Positions 57,123 to 64,000 of a DNA stretch of 64,000 bases are shown here, piece by piece. Numbering within the stretch: the stretch's first letter is position 1; every line of letters starts with the position of its first letter. The stretch covers positions 1 through 64,000 of the forward strand of contig JAUMZK010000003.1 in assembly GCA_030528145.1 (NCBI GenBank), read 5' to 3'. The notes beneath the pieces were generated by a model. That model did no database searches. It was not told the origin of the DNA and saw nothing but the letters and a program-made list of their open reading frames with translations. Both the position numbers and the translations under genes were made by a program. The DNA comes from Actinomycetaceae bacterium (GTDB lineage: Bacteria > Actinomycetota > Actinomycetes > Actinomycetales > Actinomycetaceae).

Positions 57123-58076
57123 ATGCTTAATCCAGACAACGAAGCCATGATCTTCGATATTCAAGGATTCTCAGTACACGATGGGCCAGGATCACGCACG
57201 CTCGTATTCTTCAAAGGCTGCCCTCTGGCCTGCTACTGGTGTTGCAATCCAGAATCTCTGAGCATCAAACAAGAAGTTATGTACCGCAAGTCCAAGTGCG
57301 ACAAGTGCCATGCTTGCATCGACCGGAAAATCTGTCCACACGATGCCATTAGCAGCGTCAGACCGGACGAATACATCACTATTGACCGTACCAAATGCGC
57401 CAAATGCACCACTTACGATTGCGTCGCCGGCTGCTACCACGACGCCCTCGCCCTCGCTGGAAGGGTGTACACGCTGGATGAACTCCTCCGCCGCGTAGAA
57501 CGCGACTCACGCTACTGGGGTGGCGACGGCGGCGTAACTATAGGCGGCGGTGAAATTGCTATGCAGTGGCGCTTCGTGTCTCGCTTTCTAAAAGAACTAC
57601 AAGAGCGCTATATACACACCGCAGTCGAATCGTCCTCAATGGGAAACTGGGAACATCTGCGCCACATTTATGAACACGTTGACTGGGCGTTCAACGACCT
57701 CAAACACATGAACCCCGAAAAACACAAAATGGGCACCACCAAATCAAACAAGAAAATTTTGGAAAACCTACGCCACATTGCAGACTTGGCGCACGAAGGT
57801 AAATTACGCCAAATAATCAGAATTCCCGTGATCGTTGGATACAACGACAATGACGAGAACATCGATGAAACCGTAGCATTTTGCAAAGACATCGGCACTT
57901 ACGAAGTAAACATTTTGCCTTTCCACCGTCTGGGCGAATCGAAATACGAACAGTTAGGCATGGATTACAAAGCCAAACGCATGGTTCCACCCAACACCGA
58001 AATTATGGAACACATCGCGGAAAAAATACGCAAAGCCGGTCTGGACTGCTACATTGGCTCGAACACACCCTTCTAG
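57123..58076 (+). CDS. Glycyl radical enzyme activating protein (radical SAM)
   Basis: 317 residues. The radical SAM cluster motif is GCPLACYWC (Cys33, Cys37, Cys40). A ferredoxin-like insert with eight cysteines (C59-C62-C65-C71 and C92-C95-C100-C104) binds two further [4Fe-4S] clusters, as in arylacetate decarboxylase activases. The usual GGEP motif is altered to GGGEIAMQ (about 141-148), losing the proline. It abstracts hydrogen from the enzyme's Gly856 using SAM. AAAGGAG site. It is the last gene of the locus, followed by a terminator shared with the convergent DUF4125 gene. Confidence 0.92.
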   Translation: MLNPDNEAMIFDIQGFSVHDGPGSRTLVFFKGCPLACYWCCNPESLSIKQEVMYRKSKCDKCHACIDRKICPHDAISSVRPDEYITIDRTKCAKCTTYDCVAGCYHDALALAGRVYTLDELLRRVERDSRYWGGDGGVTIGGGEIAMQWRFVSRFLKELQERYIHTAVESSSMGNWEHLRHIYEHVDWAFNDLKHMNPEKHKMGTTKSNKKILENLRHIADLAHEGKLRQIIRIPVIVGYNDNDENIDETVAFCKDIGTYEVNILPFHRLGESKYEQLGMDYKAKRMVPPNTEIMEHIAEKIRKAGLDCYIGSNTPF

Positions 58077-58111
58077 ATTACGAGGACGACCGCTCTCGCA
58101 ATAACACGAAA

Positions 58112-58152
58112 GACCCGGTGGGGAACCAAAAAAGTTAGCTTCTCACCGGGTC
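58112..58152. terminator. Bidirectional terminator between activase and DUF4125
   Basis: GACCCGGTG (58112-58120) pairs with CACCGGGTC (58144-58152), extendable by G-T pairs to about 14 bases. On the plus strand the loop contains AAAAAA. It separates two convergent operons. Confidence 0.7.
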
Positions 58153-58209
58153 ACTATTACGCGCAAAACGGGAATTAAGTATTTTCTATGTGGGCGCGTT
58201 CGCGGAATG

Positions 58210-58866
58210 TTACGCGTTAGCTGCCGCCTGATTTGCCAGGTAAACTTCGGCTTCATCAATATTTGCCCAACCGTACTGCTTCACAGTTGCAGCTAGCTGC
58301 TCTATGACAAGGTTCCTGTTACTATTTGCCGCAGTTTCGACGTCCTTTAGTAAATACAGCAAAGTTTCAGCAGAATACGTGAGTAGTTCTGCACGCATGT
58401 ATGTATCCGCAGAAGCCTGTTCTTGCGCACCTTCCCCATCGAAAGGTCTTCCATTTGCGCGAATAAAAGGGTACATTGACGCTGCTTCCTTGTCCCAGAC
58501 TTCATGATATGAAGCAATCTTTGACGCCATTTCGAGCACCTGCAAAGTGGGGGGCGGCAGCATGGGTGCTATTCTTTCAAACTCGTCTGGATGCGTTACC
58601 GCCATCATGCGCCCATACTTTTCCGTCATCAGATTGCGCCCTTGAATTTGTGCGCGCTTAACGTCCTCCAAGTAGGATCCCAGAGCCTTCTTACCCCAAG
58701 TGCGGAACTGGGCGCGACGCATGATCTGGAAAGTCTGCTGCTGTGACTGACATTGTGCGGGTCCACCAATATTCTTCACCGTATGGAACATTTCCCACTC
58801 TCCCGCCACAATTTCGTCAATCAGACCCATCCGCGTCGGATCAGACTCGATACTCACAATTTCCAT
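58210..58866 (-). CDS. DUF4125 protein
   Basis: 218 residues. The segments EIVAGEWEMFHTVKNIGGPAQC, QTFQIMRRAQFRTWGKKALGSYL and REEE-type helices around EKYGRMM match DUF4125, a family of unknown function. It overlaps the preceding DUF4037 gene by 13 bases, so expression is coupled. No membrane segment or signal peptide is visible. The family repeatedly occurs with DUF4037 as neighbours or fusions. I cannot assign an activity. Confidence 0.75.
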   Translation of the reverse strand: MEIVSIESDPTRMGLIDEIVAGEWEMFHTVKNIGGPAQCQSQQQTFQIMRRAQFRTWGKKALGSYLEDVKRAQIQGRNLMTEKYGRMMAVTHPDEFERIAPMLPPPTLQVLEMASKIASYHEVWDKEAASMYPFIRANGRPFDGEGAQEQASADTYMRAELLTYSAETLLYLLKDVETAANSNRNLVIEQLAATVKQYGWANIDEAEVYLANQAAANA

Positions 58867-59738
58867 GGATTGACCTCTCTTAACTCACTGTCGCTAATGT
58901 GTCCCCTAACTGCCGCAGAATGCGGAACGAGAAAATCGGTAGGTAAATCGGTAAATCCTTGAAGACGCAATTTCCCCAACACGGCTTCGCATATCGACTC
59001 CACTGCGTCTTGCCTACCCGTATCCGTCGCAATGATTTCCAGGTAACCTGACACTTCGCTCAGTAACGGCAAATCTCGCAATGCCCGTCCTGCCCACTTA
59101 TAAAACGGGCAATACTTACGATTTAGCAAGAACACAGCAGAAATAGCGGCTTCCATGAAACGCGCCTTCGCTAATGTTGCCCCTACGACCTCGCCGCGCG
59201 CCAAACATCGCGGATAGTTGTATTGCCCCGCTTGCCCCATCGTCAAGATACGGGATTCAAGCAATTTCAGCCGCACATCGTCGGGATAATAGTCTTTCAG
59301 CCTTTGCCTGCGATCCGAAAAACGACCGCCGCCATCATAAAAAACATCGCCGTTGGTTGCAGCCGCCAAATTCTTTTCGGGGATCGCAATCCACTCACGC
59401 CAATTTTGCGGAGACCAGTCCAGTCCCGTGTAACGTCGATAGAATTGTGCAACGCTCTCGACACTAATCGTGCCCTCAGAAAGGTGAGATGTCGCAGCTT
59501 GAATGCGAGAAACTGCCAGATCAGAGTATGCGCCCTCGGGTAACCAAATCTTCACACGAGTTTGCGAATCGTGGTCGGTCGAAATTTGGTCGTCAAAGCC
59601 AAAGCAGTCAGAACCATCACCGACTAAACCAACTGTCATATACGGGTACAAATCCGGCAACTCGCGCGACACCACCGGTTCAATACTTAACATCCACCAT
59701 AGTTGTGCCCGGTCGAGACCCTGCAAATACTTAGTCAT
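58854..59738 (-). CDS. DUF4037 nucleotidyltransferase-like protein
   Basis: 294 residues. The N-terminal GLVGDGSDCFGFDDQISTDHD (about 37-57) resembles the G-S-x(n)-D-x-D metal-binding pattern of nucleotidyltransferase-fold proteins, followed by ARVKIWLP. The C-terminal half (LLNRKYCPFYKWAGRALRDLPLLSEV) is the DUF4037 domain. It begins four bases inside the end of the TPR gene (ATGA, 59735-59738), and ends over the DUF4125 start. A nucleotide-transfer role is an inference from the motif; both partner and target are unknown. Confidence 0.72.
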   Translation of the reverse strand: MTKYLQGLDRAQLWWMLSIEPVVSRELPDLYPYMTVGLVGDGSDCFGFDDQISTDHDSQTRVKIWLPEGAYSDLAVSRIQAATSHLSEGTISVESVAQFYRRYTGLDWSPQNWREWIAIPEKNLAAATNGDVFYDGGGRFSDRRQRLKDYYPDDVRLKLLESRILTMGQAGQYNYPRCLARGEVVGATLAKARFMEAAISAVFLLNRKYCPFYKWAGRALRDLPLLSEVSGYLEIIATDTGRQDAVESICEAVLGKLRLQGFTDLPTDFLVPHSAAVRGHISDSELREVNPWKL

Positions 59739-60613
59739 CTGGGCTCCGCTTCAGCACAAACCTTTCGCGCATCCGCGTCACGCCCAAGCTGCTGATAGGC
59801 AAACGCAAGGTTTTGAGCAGAAATACGGGCGGGCTGCGAACCGGGACCAAATGACTCGCGAGCTCGGCAAACCACCCATTCGAGCTGCTTTACCGCTGCC
59901 GCGAAATTACCGATTGCAAGGTTCATGCTTGCAAGATTATTCACTTGTCCCAAATACAGATCCGACGCCTTTCCCACATTCTCCAAATAAATCTTCGACG
60001 CTTCCTCCATGCGCGCCAATGCTTCCTCCACTTTGCCCTGACCGTATAAGGCAGTGGCAATGTTGTTGAGTGTCGTGGCCTCAGCGATCTCAGCTCCTGA
60101 CCTGCCCCGGAGCCGACGTAAAGCCTCTTGATGCAGTTCGAGGGCGTCCTCGAAATGACCTTCATCTTGGCGGAGTAATCCGCGATTGTTAAGACAAGAA
60201 ATAGTAAGGACGTGGTCAGGACCCAGGGTAACGTTGTAAATCTTTTCCGCCCGCAAATACGCGTCATCGGAAGCTGCATAGTCTTTACGCAAACGTTGCA
60301 ACCCAGCATAATTATTCAGGGTTGTTGCATAGTTGGGATCATTTGTTCCAAACACAGCCGCAGAAACTTTCACAGCCTCACTGTAAATATCCTGCGCCTC
60401 GTCCAAGTTCCCCAAATTTCTGTGTAGACCACCCAAACGGTCCAAGGTCGCCGCATAATCGGCAGTTTCTGTACTGATCGCACAGCCCGGACCATTACAC
60501 TTCCGCGACAGCACATCTACTAAATCGGTGAGCGGCTGAACCATGCCAACATAGTCGCCCTGCTTCTCGAGCTCATCAATACGTTCACGAAGGAGCACTT
60601 CTCTACGTTGCAT
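59735..60613 (-). CDS. Tetratricopeptide repeat protein
   Basis: 292 residues made largely of about six kinesin-light-chain-like TPR units, e.g. ATTLNNYAGLQRLRKDYAASDDAYLRAEKIY and ATTLNNIATALYGQGKVEEALARMEEASKIY. No signal peptide or catalytic motif is visible. TPR arrays mediate protein contacts. It is the first gene of the three-gene set TPR-DUF4037-DUF4125, with a GAGGAGG ribosome binding site. The three are likely one complex. An outward link to the convergent glycyl radical locus is not evident. Confidence 0.85.
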   Translation of the reverse strand: MQRREVLLRERIDELEKQGDYVGMVQPLTDLVDVLSRKCNGPGCAISTETADYAATLDRLGGLHRNLGNLDEAQDIYSEAVKVSAAVFGTNDPNYATTLNNYAGLQRLRKDYAASDDAYLRAEKIYNVTLGPDHVLTISCLNNRGLLRQDEGHFEDALELHQEALRRLRGRSGAEIAEATTLNNIATALYGQGKVEEALARMEEASKIYLENVGKASDLYLGQVNNLASMNLAIGNFAAAVKQLEWVVCRARESFGPGSQPARISAQNLAFAYQQLGRDADARKVCAEAEPR

Positions 60614-60762
60614 TGATCCTCCTCAACCAACGACCGCAACTACTCCCCATTATTTACGCGCAAAAACGCATAATCATCAGTGGAAACTCCAAGCTTGCGT
60701 GCCTGGAACTGTACCATTCCTACAATCGCACTCCGCGCGCAGACTGTCTTGGTAGAGGGATC

Positions 60763-61473
60763 TTAGTACAGCTCGTAGTCTTCGTCCCCGAGGCGGAACC
60801 CATGCCCCGTAGGCAAATCCGCACAAACCAGATTTTCACCGTCGTCAGCGCACGAGTAGCGTCCGACTTGGAGCCTGGTTCCGTACTGTATGGCAGGAAT
60901 CTTCATCCGCGCGTTAGGGGCAGCCTGCGCGTCACTATCACCGTATTCGGCGTCTTTGCGCAGCTTGCCACCACCGTCTGGAACACAACCACCAGCGTTA
61001 GCACCGCCCTCGCCAACACTGAATGTTTCACCGCTGAGCCGCCCTTTAGCGCATTCTTTCGTCCCTTTCCCCAAGGGCACAGCTTTAACCATGCCGCAAG
61101 TCACACCCGGCAAACCAGTGCTGTCAGTGGAAGGTACAACCCAGTCGCTCAAAGGCCCTTTTCCCAAGTTGATTTGGCAAACAATGTTGCCGTCATCAGT
61201 GCGGAACAGGAATTGTTTCGCCCCAGTTTTGAACCCCGCCGGGTCCACCGCTCCGAGTTTCATCATTTCCACGAGGGCGGGCGCAGCTTTTGGTGGTAAG
61301 GAATAGTTTTCCACGTCCAACTCTTGGCGTTTCGGGTTTTGTGCCTCAGTTTTATTGTGGGGCTGGTACCAGGTTTCTTTTTGCCCTGTGGATATTAGGT
61401 ACAGGTAATTTCCCAGCACCACCAACGCGCCAATTAACAGCAGTGCCCACAGTGCCAGAAAAACTTTTCGCAA
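60763..61473 (-). CDS. Membrane-anchored DUF6636-like secreted protein
   Basis: 236 residues with one N-terminal membrane helix (about 5-26) and an extracellular domain carrying six cysteines. The domain's order, FRTDDGNIVCQI, VTCGMV, KECAKGR, GGC, then IQYGTRLQVGRYSCADDGENLVCADLPTGHGFRLGDEDY, matches DUF6636-type domains in actinobacteria. Function is unknown. It abuts the exonuclease gene (61474) and may be transcribed with guaB. Confidence 0.68.
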   Translation of the reverse strand: MRKVFLALWALLLIGALVVLGNYLYLISTGQKETWYQPHNKTEAQNPKRQELDVENYSLPPKAAPALVEMMKLGAVDPAGFKTGAKQFLFRTDDGNIVCQINLGKGPLSDWVVPSTDSTGLPGVTCGMVKAVPLGKGTKECAKGRLSGETFSVGEGGANAGGCVPDGGGKLRKDAEYGDSDAQAAPNARMKIPAIQYGTRLQVGRYSCADDGENLVCADLPTGHGFRLGDEDYELY

Positions 61474-63665
<2,192 letters not shown>

Positions 63666-63837
63666 TTAAAGGTTCGTTTGGGCTTATCCTAACGGAGCTG
63701 TCTGTGCAAACACACCTGGAAAAAAGTGACTTAGACCCAAACTTTAAAGAAAAATCCCGCCTGACATTCAGCTAATTTTCAGGTTTAGGGTAGAGACTTA
63801 AGTCCGTGGTCAAGATTTTCCACATTTAGGAGGCGAA

Positions 63838-64000
63838 ATGACCGACGTTTCCAAACTTCCTGGTCCAATTTCAGATTTGTGGGATTGGCAATACCAAGGC
63901 GCTTGCCGGGACATAGATACGGAACGCTTCTTCCATCCCGAGGGCGAAAGGGGCGGGACTCGTCGCCGTCGCGCCGAAGCTGCGAAAGCCATTTGCGCAA
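63838..64000 (+). CDS. WhiB-family transcription factor (3' end outside window)
   Basis: 54 codons visible from ATG 63838 with an AGGAGG site. WQYQGACRDIDTERFFHPEGERG... includes the first WhiB cysteine (Cys24) and the RxxR region; a second cysteine (Cys53, AKAIC) lies at the edge, so the remaining two of the [4Fe-4S] ligands and the GVWGG turn are off-window. WhiB proteins are redox-responsive regulators restricted to actinobacteria and their phages. The subgroup (WhiB1/WhiB2-like) cannot be settled from half the protein. Confidence 0.92.
   Translation, partial: MTDVSKLPGPISDLWDWQYQGACRDIDTERFFHPEGERGGTRRRRAEAAKAICA

Overview
The window reads as one stretch of an actinobacterial chromosome, most likely an anaerobic or facultative member of the Actinomycetaceae (Mobiluncus/Varibaculum-like). 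The genus is an inference; the phylum is better supported. Supporting genes are a WhiB protein at the right edge, a DUF3117 small protein, an actinobacterial LpdA-type quinone dehydrogenase, FdxA and class III cyclase genes, plus an oxygen-sensitive glycyl radical enzyme. GC is moderate, in the low fifties by eye. Genes are dense, with many 1-4 base overlaps. I saw no rRNA, tRNA, CRISPR array, transposase or integrase.

Layout. 1-580: end of a PKD-like protein. 796-6801: ribose operon rbsR-A-C-B-K-D on the minus strand, with a LacI-type operator. 7167-12933 (minus): galE, purE, purK, a two-component pair and an adenylate cyclase. 12990-20713: maf, citrate synthase, ferredoxin, AhpC/AhpF, TypA and a stress protein. 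20764-25362: MgtE-N/CBS protein, DUF1003, Mrp, O-methyltransferase, DUF3117 and LOG, resembling a block conserved in mycobacteria. 25403-30321: LpdA, ManC, GalK, YihY. 30409-34349 (minus): glyA-folD-BMP lipoprotein-xth behind a ZTP riboswitch. 34502-37527: a secreted peptide with an ABC exporter. 37668-40862: a CUT1 sugar ABC transporter. 41159-49817: malate dehydrogenase, Pgi, a double-length phosphofructokinase, isocitrate dehydrogenase and class I fumarase. 49818-50941: a small islet carrying a secreted phospholipase A2. 51326-58076: a glycyl radical arylacetate-decarboxylase-like locus. 58210-60613: DUF4125/DUF4037/TPR. 60763-64000: DUF6636, a DnaQ-like exonuclease, GuaB and WhiB (cut by the edge).

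Three observations stand out. (1) The glycyl radical locus (enzyme, MFS carrier, PucR regulator, radical SAM activase) looks like an arylacetate (indoleacetate/phenylacetate) decarboxylase system without the HPAD small subunit. (2) The heptamer GAGGRCG occurs roughly 155 times by hand count, about eight times expectation and evenly on both strands. Its two longest gaps coincide with the peptide/ABC module and the phospholipase islet, so it behaves as a chromosome signature missing from newly arrived DNA. (3) The phospholipase islet is bounded by the intact fumarase 3' end and a second copy of that 3' end, which is still followed by a strong terminator.

The metabolic picture is fermentative sugar use (ribose, galactose, CUT1 sugar, Pgi, PFK) with a partial TCA set, purine and one-carbon metabolism, peroxide defence and an amino-acid-derived aromatic acid fate.
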